34,549 nucleotides of DNA, taken from positions 1 through 34,549 of IMG/VR virus record IMGVR_UViG_3300045780_000006; one strand, 5' to 3'. The DNA comes from a virus. This document shows, piece after piece, positions 7,164 through 12,644 of this stretch. Both the position numbers and the translations under genes were made by a program. The notes under the pieces were generated by a model, which was given only the letters and a program-made list of their open reading frames with translations, ran no database searches and was not told the origin of the DNA. Each line of letters begins with the position of its first letter. Positions within the stretch are counted from its first letter, which is position 1.

Positions 7164-7375
7164 GGGAATTATCCCTTTAACTCCAATGAAAGGAAACCCG
7201 AATGGAACGTAGCTTTTGGAACCGTTGCAAATTGGCGTGGTTGTTCATAACCACTACGCAGTTCGATAAACCAGCACAAATACACCGTTATAGCTCGCTG
7301 AAATGGTGGACTGGAGTCTGGAAAGACAGCCTTGTGCTCGGAAGAACTGAGTAGGGAGTCAAAGGGATAATTCCC
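7164..7375. repeat. 21-bp inverted repeat pair (7164-7184 and 7355-7375) flanking a small ORF
   Basis: The 21 bases at 7164-7184 are the reverse complement of 7355-7375 with one mismatch. Each arm contains the near-palindrome GGGA-TAAT-TCCC (or its complement), so each is a plausible site for a dimeric DNA-binding protein. The outer flank of both arms also carries AAAAGAAT on the plus strand. The right arm starts right after the stop of the 50-residue ORF between them. The gap 7157-7560 therefore holds this repeat pair, the small ORF and downstream hairpins. It could be paired operators, a long-range stem, or termini of a small inserted element. Confidence 0.8.
7202..7354 (+). CDS. small Trp-rich hypothetical protein (50 aa)
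   Basis: An ATG at 7202, eight bases after AAAGGAAA, opens 50 codons ending in TAG. The protein begins MERSFWNRCKLAWLF and is basic and rich in tryptophan (KWWTGVW in the second half). It may be a small membrane-associated or DNA-binding peptide. It lies exactly between the two arms of the 21-bp inverted repeat. It is short, so coding status rests on the ribosome site and composition only; no family is recognised. Confidence 0.5.
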   Translation: MERSFWNRCKLAWLFITTTQFDKPAQIHRYSSLKWWTGVWKDSLVLGRTE

Positions 7376-7430
7376 AAAAGAATCAAGATTGTCACCTTGA
7401 CAGGACTCATGACTATTTTTCTTGACTCCC
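7354..7430 (+). promoter_or_regulatory. 9-bp inverted repeat with internal TTGACA
   Basis: GGGAGTCAA (7354-7362) pairs with TTGACTCCC (7422-7430) across 59 bases. Inside are a GGGA/TCCC mini-hairpin (7364-7375) and TGTCA/TGACA around 7390-7402. TTGACA at 7397-7402 matches a sigma-70 -35 box, but no good -10 is found at 16-18 bp, so a promoter is not claimed. The region may carry operator or attenuator structure for the downstream AAA+ gene. Confidence 0.4.
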
Positions 7431-7483
7431 GAACTGGCCGGATTTACCTTTAATAAGTCCCGAGCGCCAGCAACGGACTCCAC

Positions 7484-7541
7484 CTCTGGGGTTGCCCCCA
7501 GAGTCAGGGGGCGGTAGTCCTTCACTGCCGCTCCCGCCCCC
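7484..7541 (+). promoter_or_regulatory. two strong GC hairpins in the leader of the AAA+ gene
   Basis: CTCTGGGG (7484-7491) and CCCCAGAG (7496-7503) form a perfect 8-bp stem with loop TTGC. GGGGGCG (7507-7513) pairs with CGCCCCC (7535-7541), or alternatively GCGGTAG (7511-7517) with CTGCCGC (7525-7531); the two pairings are mutually exclusive. No U-tract follows, so these are not standard terminators. They end 20 bases before the ATG at 7561, next to its AAGGAGGG ribosome site. Confidence 0.5.
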
Positions 7542-7560
7542 TTGAAGGAGGGATGCACGC

Positions 7561-8334
7561 ATGGCATATAGGCGAGAAGTCAGAACTTTACAGTCGATCA
7601 GTCTCCCGGTTGCTCCTATTATCCTGATTCGTGAAGAAACGCCGCTGCCTGAACGATACGTAGAACCATTTTGGGCGCGGGAACTCGTGGACGAATGGGG
7701 AAAGCGTCCTGAACTGGTTGCGGTTGGGGCCTATCCGACGCAATCTGTTCTTCTGCGCGGACCGAGCGGCGTTGGAAAGACGACCTCTGCGCGATGGATT
7801 TCGCAGAAATTGAAGATGCCACTTTTCTCGCTATCGATGGCCAGGACAATCGATAGCTATATGGGGGTTACGGGGAAAAACATTGAATCTGCTCTGCGGT
7901 ATGCCATGGACTCTCCGGTCATGATTCTAGTAGACGAAATCGACGCTATTGCTGCGTCTCGACAGATGAAGAATTCGGACGTGGGAGAAATTTGGCGCAT
8001 CACCAACACTTTCATTCAAGAGATGGACCGCTGGCATCAAGTCCCGCGCAATTCACTCCTGATCGCCACGACAAACATGAGTGACAAAGACATTGACACC
8101 GCGATCGTTCGGCGTTTTGAATTGCAAGTCGAGATTCCTCTCCCAAGCGCCAAGGAACTATCACGCATCTCTGGTGTAGCGTGGCCGGAGGAGTTCATTG
8201 TCAGTCATGCTGTTTGCCGCCGAATGGTTCTTCAGGCTAAACGCCGCTCAATTCTTGCTTCATCCGACTATGAACTCACTCTCGGGGCAATGATCTCAAG
8301 AGGAATTGCAGAGGCAAGCAATGACCCCTTCTGA
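7561..8334 (+). CDS. AAA+ ATPase (FtsH/Cdc48-like module)
   Basis: A 257-residue single AAA+ module with AAGGAGGG upstream. Walker A GPSGVGKT is at residues 67-74, Walker B MILVDEID at 121-128, sensor-1 IATTN near 168, and a conserved arginine pair in AIVRRFE near 185 that can act as arginine finger. The order and spacing follow the classic AAA clade. No protease or transmembrane segment is fused to it. Phage AAA+ proteins of this size serve as helicase loaders, packaging or remodelling factors. The two genes after it overlap closely, and a DnaB-like helicase lies 2.3 kb downstream, so a replication-loading role is reasonable but unproven. It is the first gene after a structured leader and may start its own transcriptional unit. 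Confidence 0.88.
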   Translation: MAYRREVRTLQSISLPVAPIILIREETPLPERYVEPFWARELVDEWGKRPELVAVGAYPTQSVLLRGPSGVGKTTSARWISQKLKMPLFSLSMARTIDSYMGVTGKNIESALRYAMDSPVMILVDEIDAIAASRQMKNSDVGEIWRITNTFIQEMDRWHQVPRNSLLIATTNMSDKDIDTAIVRRFELQVEIPLPSAKELSRISGVAWPEEFIVSHAVCRRMVLQAKRRSILASSDYELTLGAMISRGIAEASNDPF

Positions 8335-8809
8335 GCAGGAACGAGCGATCTATCTTGCCTATCCTCGCCACATCTCCCCACGCGCGGCGCTGAAGGCTAT
8401 CCAAAAGGCAGTAGACCGGCTGCGCAGAGGGTGCGACGAGTATGTCGCCATGGACTCCGAGACGGCCAGGCGGTTCCTGTGGAAGAAAGCAACCGAGTAC
8501 GCTCGCTCGCCGGCAGGACAAAAGCCGCCAGGACACGAAGACTTCCGCCCTCATCCCGCAACTTGGTTCAACCAAGAACGCTATTTTGATGATCCTGCCG
8601 AGTGGCAGAAACCGAACGGAGCAAGCAATGGTAGACTTCAACAAAGCATTGGCACGAAAGCAGACCGGACAGTTGATGCAGTCAGAGCCGCTGTCTCCCA
8701 AGCAGCAGATCATAGTCGCGCTCGGGACACTCGCACTGATGAGGGGCGGAGAGTACAGTCAAGCGACACTGACGGCCTTTTCGGAAGGACTATTGAGGGA
8801 ACCGTTTGA
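8321..8809 (+). CDS. replication-associated protein, long overlap with next gene
   Basis: The ATG at 8321 follows GAGG at good spacing and overlaps the end of the AAA+ gene by 14 bases. The first 100 residues look real: TPSEQERAIYLAYPRHISP, a helix with KAIQKAVDRLRRG, and HPATWFNQERYFDD, a pattern I know from C-terminal parts of phage replication/loader proteins. After about residue 105 the frame continues for 60 further codons opposite the next gene (8628-9158) with weak, arginine-rich sequence that looks like a shadow. Either the gene truly overlaps by 182 bases, or the end was extended by loss of an early stop. The exact function is unknown. Confidence 0.7.
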   Translation: MTPSEQERAIYLAYPRHISPRAALKAIQKAVDRLRRGCDEYVAMDSETARRFLWKKATEYARSPAGQKPPGHEDFRPHPATWFNQERYFDDPAEWQKPNGASNGRLQQSIGTKADRTVDAVRAAVSQAADHSRARDTRTDEGRRVQSSDTDGLFGRTIEGTV

Positions 8810-9158
8810 GGATGTGATTGCAACCATCCAAAAGATTGCAGAGCGCCCGCGGCGTGACCGGGAAACCGCGTGTCCTGACTTCGGTACGCTTCTGGTGGCC
8901 ATCCGGTCCATCCGGCACCCGCAAAGGCACCTGAGAGGCATTGTGGCGAAACTGGCGCGCATCTTTGGCGTGACGGCCGATGAGGAACTGCTCTCGCTGT
9001 ACGAGGAGCGCGCCGGACACAGGACAGATCAGGACATGGATACGGCTTATCGAGTCCTGAGCCAGGATGAAACGCTGAAGAGGATGCCGACGCCGGCCGC
9101 TTTTCTTTCCGCTTGCGGGATTCCTAAGGTCTACCGGGATGGGACGAGGCCAGAGTGA
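8628..9158 (+). CDS. hypothetical replication-region protein
   Basis: A 176-residue protein starting at ATG 8628, with GGAG seven bases upstream. The codons before this ATG in the same frame read as shadow sequence of the previous gene, so the longer reading is rejected. It is predicted mostly helical: a central part (SQATLTAFSEGLLREPFEDVI) and a C-terminal segment with MPTPAAFLSACG. The pattern of counting helices and a final PTPAAF resembles small phage replisome-organiser or helicase-loader-associated proteins. That is a weak similarity by eye. Its stop overlaps the GTG start of the methyltransferase gene (GTGA). Confidence 0.7.
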   Translation: MVDFNKALARKQTGQLMQSEPLSPKQQIIVALGTLALMRGGEYSQATLTAFSEGLLREPFEDVIATIQKIAERPRRDRETACPDFGTLLVAIRSIRHPQRHLRGIVAKLARIFGVTADEELLSLYEERAGHRTDQDMDTAYRVLSQDETLKRMPTPAAFLSACGIPKVYRDGTRPE

Positions 9159-9742
9159 ATGTGGATATACCTACCTATCTCAGTTTCTTCAGCGGCATCG
9201 GCGGACTCGACCTTGCCGTCCGACTCGTTGCTCCAGAGGCTCGTTGCTGCGGCTATGTGGAGATCGAAGTTCCTGCGGTTGGCATCTTGGCGGCGCGCAT
9301 GGAAGAAGGCTCCTTGGATGCGGCACCTGTCTGGAGTGACATTAGAACCTTCCCAACAGGACTCTATCGTGGCCGAGTGGCTGGAGCGGTTTTCGGTTTC
9401 CCCTGCACGGATTTGTCTGTCGCAGGAAAGCAAGCGGGCCTTGAAGGCGGAACCCGAAGCGGACTCTTCTACGAAGCCATGCGAGTCGTTCGCGAGGTTG
9501 GATGTGAATGGTGTTTTCTTGAAAACGTCCCTCCAGTCCTCGCTTTTCCCGCAGGACATTCCGTATTGCGAGAACTTGCCGAAAGCGGGTTCAATGCGGA
9601 GTGGGTATCTGTACGAGCGTCCGATGTTGGCGCTCCGCACAAGCGGGAAAGAGTCTTCATCTTGGCCACCGCACGAGCGGAGGACTCAGAGTCCTGCGGG
9701 AATCATCAAGGCGTGCAGGATTCACTGGGGGGCAACGCGTAA
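9155..9742 (+). CDS. C5-cytosine DNA methyltransferase, catalytic part (motifs I-VIII)
   Basis: Starts at GTG 9155 with GAGG upstream. It holds the catalytic half of a Dcm-type enzyme: motif I SFFSGIGGLDLAV, motif IV GFPCTDLSVAGKQAGLEGG with the catalytic Pro-Cys, motif VI FLENV, motif VIII RASDVGAPHKRERVFIL. The frame ends at TAA 9740-9742, eight bases after a G6 run (9727-9732). Motifs IX/X and the region before them are encoded 300-900 bases downstream, partly in the same frame (10046-10645). Reading with one G fewer gives GATRNWTSP and joins the W-x-TP repeat region. So the enzyme is broken, phase-variable, frameshifted, or affected by a homopolymer sequencing error. Without motif X (cofactor binding) this part alone should not be a complete enzyme. 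Confidence 0.85.
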   Translation: MNVDIPTYLSFFSGIGGLDLAVRLVAPEARCCGYVEIEVPAVGILAARMEEGSLDAAPVWSDIRTFPTGLYRGRVAGAVFGFPCTDLSVAGKQAGLEGGTRSGLFYEAMRVVREVGCEWCFLENVPPVLAFPAGHSVLRELAESGFNAEWVSVRASDVGAPHKRERVFILATARAEDSESCGNHQGVQDSLGGNA

Positions 9743-10031
9743 TTGGACAAGCCCAAACGCCAGAGATGCCGACAAGTGGCACAACCGAAGCGCAGAGGAT
9801 GGGCACCAGCAGAACCTAAGCGGTCAGACGCACAACTGGGGAACGCCAAGAGCCAACGATGCCGAGAAACGAGGAGCGATAGCAGGGGACCCAAGGAATG
9901 GAATTGTGGGACAGGCAGCGAACTGGCGTACTCCTGATACAAGAATGGACCATCCATCAGGTCCACGCAAAGACGCTAAGCAGCGGCAATTGACATTGGC
10001 GGATCAAATAGAACGAGGCTTGAATGAATAA
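9159..10031 (+). CDS. overlapping +1-frame ORF with W-x-TP repeats
   Basis: A 290-residue reading frame starting with ATG 9159, four bases after the methyltransferase GTG and usable by the same ribosome site. It stays open across the whole catalytic methyltransferase region, unlikely by chance at this length. Its own sequence is patterned: a stretch with SLFPQDIPYCENLPKAGSMR and SGYLYERPML, then repeats with WTSPNARDADKW, WGTPRANDAEKR and WRTPDTRMDHP. I recall phage proteins of this look next to cytosine methyltransferases, but cannot verify that here. It can be a separate protein or the middle segment of the methyltransferase reached by a +1 shift at the G6 run. It ends at TAA 10029-10031; a 16-codon frame continues WSTPHAHN from ATG 10024. 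Confidence 0.55.
   Translation: MWIYLPISVSSAASADSTLPSDSLLQRLVAAAMWRSKFLRLASWRRAWKKAPWMRHLSGVTLEPSQQDSIVAEWLERFSVSPARICLSQESKRALKAEPEADSSTKPCESFARLDVNGVFLKTSLQSSLFPQDIPYCENLPKAGSMRSGYLYERPMLALRTSGKESSSWPPHERRTQSPAGIIKACRIHWGATRNWTSPNARDADKWHNRSAEDGHQQNLSGQTHNWGTPRANDAEKRGAIAGDPRNGIVGQAANWRTPDTRMDHPSGPRKDAKQRQLTLADQIERGLNE
9727..9732 (+). other. G6 tract at methyltransferase frame break
   Basis: Six consecutive G in CACTGGGGGGCAACG. With six, the catalytic frame reaches TAA eight bases later; with five, it enters the frame of 9159 and the W-x-TP region. Loss of one G would therefore extend the enzyme by about 98 codons. Confidence 0.7.
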
Positions 10032-10045
10032 CTGGAGCACGCCAC

Positions 10046-10645
10046 ATGCGCACAACTCGCAAGGCCAACCGTGATCAGGACTCAAAGAACGCGGCGGCCG
10101 TCACCGGGATCTTGTCACGGAAGCAATGGCCTACACCGAACACACCATCGGGGGGGGGCAATTTGATGGCCACTCCTAAGCACACGGGCGGAGTCGATCT
10201 GGAAGGAGCAGCAGAACTATGGCAGACACCAGCAGTGGACTCGTTCAGGAGCAGGGGCGGCGACCGCAAGGACGAGATAGGATTGGACCAGCAAGCGCGA
10301 ATTGCCTGGGTCACGCCAGCTTCACGCGACTGGAAGGGCGCGAACTCGGAGATCCACGTAACGGAAACCGGGGGGGGGCAGACGCCACATGGATCAACTG
10401 AGCAACCAAGTCGAGCACTCTTTCCTCCCGGACCAGCAGACCGAGACGCTTGGAGAGACATCATCGCAGACCGCCCCGACCTCGCGCCGGCGGTTGAATA
10501 CGAAGTTTGTAGCGTGGCTGATGGGATTGCCCGAGGGTTGGACTTCACCCGCCCCGATCAACTCCGCGGACTTGGAAACATGGTCGTCCCACTCTCGGGA
10601 GCACTTGCGCTCCTTATTCTTCTCAATCGAGACACCGAAAGGTAG
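10046..10645 (+). CDS. C5-cytosine methyltransferase, target-recognition repeats and C-terminal motifs
   Basis: Same frame as the catalytic part at 9155 but separated by stops. It encodes W-x-TP repeats (QWPTPNTPSGGG, ELWQTPAVDSF, AWVTPASRDWKG), then FPPGPADRDAWRDI and ADRPDLAPAVE, and finally RGLGNMVVPLSGALAL, the motif X signature (GN-x-V) of cytosine-5 methyltransferases. The reading could start at ATG 10046, but no ribosome site supports independent start. More likely it is the C-terminal half of the enzyme, reached through three +1 steps: at the G6 run, near 10028 and near 10069. The net change is zero. Two G9 tracts (10150-10158, 10370-10378) lie inside and are in frame here as Gly-Gly-Gly. 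Ends at TAG just before the helicase GTG. Confidence 0.75.
   Translation: MRTTRKANRDQDSKNAAAVTGILSRKQWPTPNTPSGGGNLMATPKHTGGVDLEGAAELWQTPAVDSFRSRGGDRKDEIGLDQQARIAWVTPASRDWKGANSEIHVTETGGGQTPHGSTEQPSRALFPPGPADRDAWRDIIADRPDLAPAVEYEVCSVADGIARGLDFTRPDQLRGLGNMVVPLSGALALLILLNRDTER
10150..10158 (+). other. G9 homopolymer tract 1
   Basis: Nine consecutive G inside the methyltransferase W-x-TP region, read as part of PSGGGN in the frame of 10046. A one-base change would shift the C-terminal motifs out of frame. Such tracts are typical slip sites of phase-variable genes. Confidence 0.85.
10370..10378 (+). other. G9 homopolymer tract 2
   Basis: Nine consecutive G, read as GGG in the frame of 10046. A +1 shift here leads from the methyltransferase frame into the overlapping frame at 10389, which encodes the alternative C-terminus. 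The tract and its 3' CA are the same as in tract 1. Confidence 0.85.
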
Positions 10646-10652
10646 TAAGTGA
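10389..10652 (+). CDS. overlapping alternative C-terminus (WLMGLPEGWT frame)
   Basis: This frame, the same as 9159, reopens after a stop at 10359-10361 and runs 87 codons opposite the C-terminal methyltransferase motifs. It contains NTKFVAWLMGLPEGWT, a strong conserved-looking motif that I associate with the ends of phage W-x-TP proteins found with cytosine methyltransferases. The ATG at 10389 has no ribosome site, and the G9 tract at 10370-10378 lies just upstream, so expression by slippage on that tract is plausible. Both frames look constrained over the same DNA. The stop overlaps the GTG start of the helicase. Confidence 0.5.
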   Translation: MDQLSNQVEHSFLPDQQTETLGETSSQTAPTSRRRLNTKFVAWLMGLPEGWTSPAPINSADLETWSSHSREHLRSLFFSIETPKGSK

Positions 10653-12010
10653 AAGCAGATCTCCAGATAGACGGGCTACCTGCCAACATCGACGCCGAGA
10701 AGACCATACTCGGGGCGATCCTGCTCGACAATTCCGCCCACGCCGAATGCGCAGAGAAGCTGACGGCAGACGATTTCTTCCTCGACTCGCACCGCCGCAT
10801 CTTCCTGCGCATGACTGAGTTGATGAACGAGCAGCGGGCCGTGGACATTGTGACGCTGGCCAACGAGCTATCCAAGAACAAGGAAGTGGAGTCGATTGGC
10901 GGAGTGGCTTACCTGGCGTCGTTGACTGAGGGGTTGCCGCGCCGGCCGGTCATCGAAGAGTACATCCGCATCGTCAAGGACAAGAGCATGCTGCGCCGAC
11001 TGATGATCTTTTCCTCGCAGGCAATGTCGCGAGCCGCCGATCAAGAGATGCCGGCGCTTGAACTCGCTGGTCGGATGATAAAGCAGATCGAGAAACTGGT
11101 AGAGCCTTCGATGCAGTCAGGTAGCGCACTGGCAAGCACATTCATCGTCGAAACATTGGCGGACATTGACCGCGAGTACCAGACAGGGACAAGCCCGTGT
11201 ATCCCATCGGGGAATGCGTGGTTCGACGCGAAGACAGGAGGGGGTTACAGACAGTCAAACATCACGCTCATCTGCGCCAGGCCGAACGTCGGAAAAACGC
11301 CATTCGCCGTCATGAGCATCGCTCACAATCTCAAGTTAGGTCGCAAGTGTGTCCTGTTTTCGCTGGAAAAGAAGAAAGAATCTATCCTTCGAGATTTGAT
11401 TCCCTACTTCGTCAACGTCCCGAACCGCGTCGTCAACAACGCTTGGATGCAGACTCCAGAGCAGAATCGACTCATTCACGATGGTTTTGAGGCACTGGCA
11501 GGTTACAGCAACTTACTCAGCATATACGATCAGAAGATGGACCGGGAACAGATTTGCTGGGCCATTAAGCGCGAATCAAAGGGAGGACAAGAGGTCCTCT
11601 TCGAGATAGACCACTTCGGCATGATCAAAGGATCAGGACGCGGAGAAGATCCAGTCGAGCGCGACAACCTCACGTCGGCGTCCATCCGAGACACAATCAA
11701 GGACACTAAAAGCGCAGTGGTAGTCCTGCGGCAACTTAGAAAAGTCGCTCGCGAATTTGCAGACAAGGCACCCACTCCCGACGACGTGAAAGGTTCGAGC
11801 AACGCATGGGAGGACGCCTTTGCTGCTTTGATCATCCATCGTGAAATAGATGGCGAAACCAAACGTATGTCGCGAGTCACGAAGCTCAATCTTGCCAAGC
11901 TTCGGACTGGTGGCTCAACTGGATCAGCGGATGGTAACTTCAACGTTCAGAATCTTTGCTTCGAGACCGAAGCGGAACTTGAGTACGAAGGAAACGACTA
12001 CTATGCCTGA
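10649..12010 (+). CDS. replicative DNA helicase, DnaB-like
   Basis: A 453-residue DnaB-family helicase. The N-terminal domain (LPANIDAEKTILGAILLDN, DFFLDSHRRIF, VDIVTLANEL, GGVAYLASL) is typical. The RecA-like domain has Walker A ARPNVGKTPFAV near residue 210, a segment VLFSLEKKKESI (usual form SLEMS), and Walker B-like VLFEIDHFGMI near residue 320. The conserved region ends with SSNAWEDAF, corresponding to the GSSQIEQDAD position. GTG start with AAAGG upstream. It would unwind the fork during phage replication, possibly loaded by the AAA+ or small proteins upstream. The length is normal. The Walker A threonine is followed by Pro instead of the usual Ala, a small oddity. Confidence 0.93.
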   Translation: MKADLQIDGLPANIDAEKTILGAILLDNSAHAECAEKLTADDFFLDSHRRIFLRMTELMNEQRAVDIVTLANELSKNKEVESIGGVAYLASLTEGLPRRPVIEEYIRIVKDKSMLRRLMIFSSQAMSRAADQEMPALELAGRMIKQIEKLVEPSMQSGSALASTFIVETLADIDREYQTGTSPCIPSGNAWFDAKTGGGYRQSNITLICARPNVGKTPFAVMSIAHNLKLGRKCVLFSLEKKKESILRDLIPYFVNVPNRVVNNAWMQTPEQNRLIHDGFEALAGYSNLLSIYDQKMDREQICWAIKRESKGGQEVLFEIDHFGMIKGSGRGEDPVERDNLTSASIRDTIKDTKSAVVVLRQLRKVAREFADKAPTPDDVKGSSNAWEDAFAALIIHREIDGETKRMSRVTKLNLAKLRTGGSTGSADGNFNVQNLCFETEAELEYEGNDYYA

Positions 12011-12134
12011 ACAACAAAAGGTCTACACCGTTGATGAACTGATGTCCATGATACGAGAAAAACTCAACTCAGAAAGGAAAGCCAGTGCCGATAAAAAGGA
12101 AACCGAAGACGCCGGGGAGCGGAAGGCCGTCTGA
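12003..12134 (+). CDS. very small charged hypothetical protein (43 aa)
   Basis: ATG at 12003 overlaps the last eight bases of the helicase gene. The product begins MPEQQKVYTVDELMSMIREK and continues as a charged helix with many Lys and Glu; it looks like a short coiled coil. AGGAAA lies about eleven bases before the ATG. A longer reading of the same frame starting inside the helicase gene is rejected, since it would be helicase shadow. Function unknown; a helicase-associated peptide is possible. Confidence 0.55.
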   Translation: MPEQQKVYTVDELMSMIREKLNSERKASADKKETEDAGERKAV

Positions 12135-12285
12135 TGCCGTAATGGATGCGTATGCTCAACAGTACGGTTTATCCGTGAAGCAAAAGACGCTCCTCAACCG
12201 CTACATAGCTCAAGTGTCACTTTGCCAGAGCGACGAAGCGCGCCGATTGCTGTTAGGTGTGAGCCGGAAAGAAAAGGCGGCATGA
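12085..12285 (+). CDS. small basic protein, possible helix-turn-helix
   Basis: A 66-residue protein beginning with GTG at 12085, preceded by AAAGGAAA. It overlaps the previous small gene by 50 bases in another frame. Basic N-terminus (PIKRKPKTPGSGRPSDAV), then helices (DAYAQQYGLSVKQKTLLNRYI) that could form a helix-turn-helix, then LCQSDEARRLLLG. The phrase GSGRPS followed by helical sequence is common in phage DNA-binding proteins and small terminase-like N-termini. The function is not identified. Its stop overlaps the next ATG (ATGA). Confidence 0.6.
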   Translation: MPIKRKPKTPGSGRPSDAVMDAYAQQYGLSVKQKTLLNRYIAQVSLCQSDEARRLLLGVSRKEKAA

Positions 12286-12644
12286 TCGCCCGTAGGACTC
12301 CACTGAAACGCTACACGCCAGTACGCAAGAAGCGGCCAGGAGTACGCAAGGGGCAGCCGACCAGCGCGGAGAAGCAAGCGGCCAGGGTAATATGCTACTC
12401 GCGCGCCAATGGCATGTGCGAGCTTCACAACGGCCCTCACTGCCTCGGATATGCGCCGCTCGACGCGACGGAAGACGATGACCACCAAGGACAACTGAGC
12501 CATCTGAAGTCAAAGCAACGGTTCGGATGGTTTGAATCAGAAGAGACGGGCCAGAAGCATCGCTGGAGTTGTTGGAGATGCCACCAGTTTGAACATCAGC
12601 ACGGGACCAAACCACACATCGAAAGGAAAGATCATGAAGTATGA
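12282..12644 (+). CDS. HNH-like zinc protein
   Basis: A 120-residue protein with start overlapping the previous stop. The basic N-terminal segment RRTPLKRYTPVRKKRPG is a familiar opening of small phage HNH-like proteins. It is followed by MCELHNGPHC (first Cys/His pair), a GQLSHLKSKQRFGW segment where an HNH core histidine would lie, and WSCWRCHQFEHQHG (second zinc pair and final histidines). The usual catalytic DH is not obvious; DDDHQGQLSH is the best candidate. It may be a nuclease or a DNA-binding relic. The reading frame upstream of 12282 is not used because no ribosome site supports it. Confidence 0.7.
   Translation: MIARRTPLKRYTPVRKKRPGVRKGQPTSAEKQAARVICYSRANGMCELHNGPHCLGYAPLDATEDDDHQGQLSHLKSKQRFGWFESEETGQKHRWSCWRCHQFEHQHGTKPHIERKDHEV

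Noticed and set aside
7397-7454. Sigma-70 promoter before the AAA+ gene
   Set aside because: TTGACA is perfect, but no acceptable -10 lies 16-18 bp away; TAATAA at 7451 is too far.
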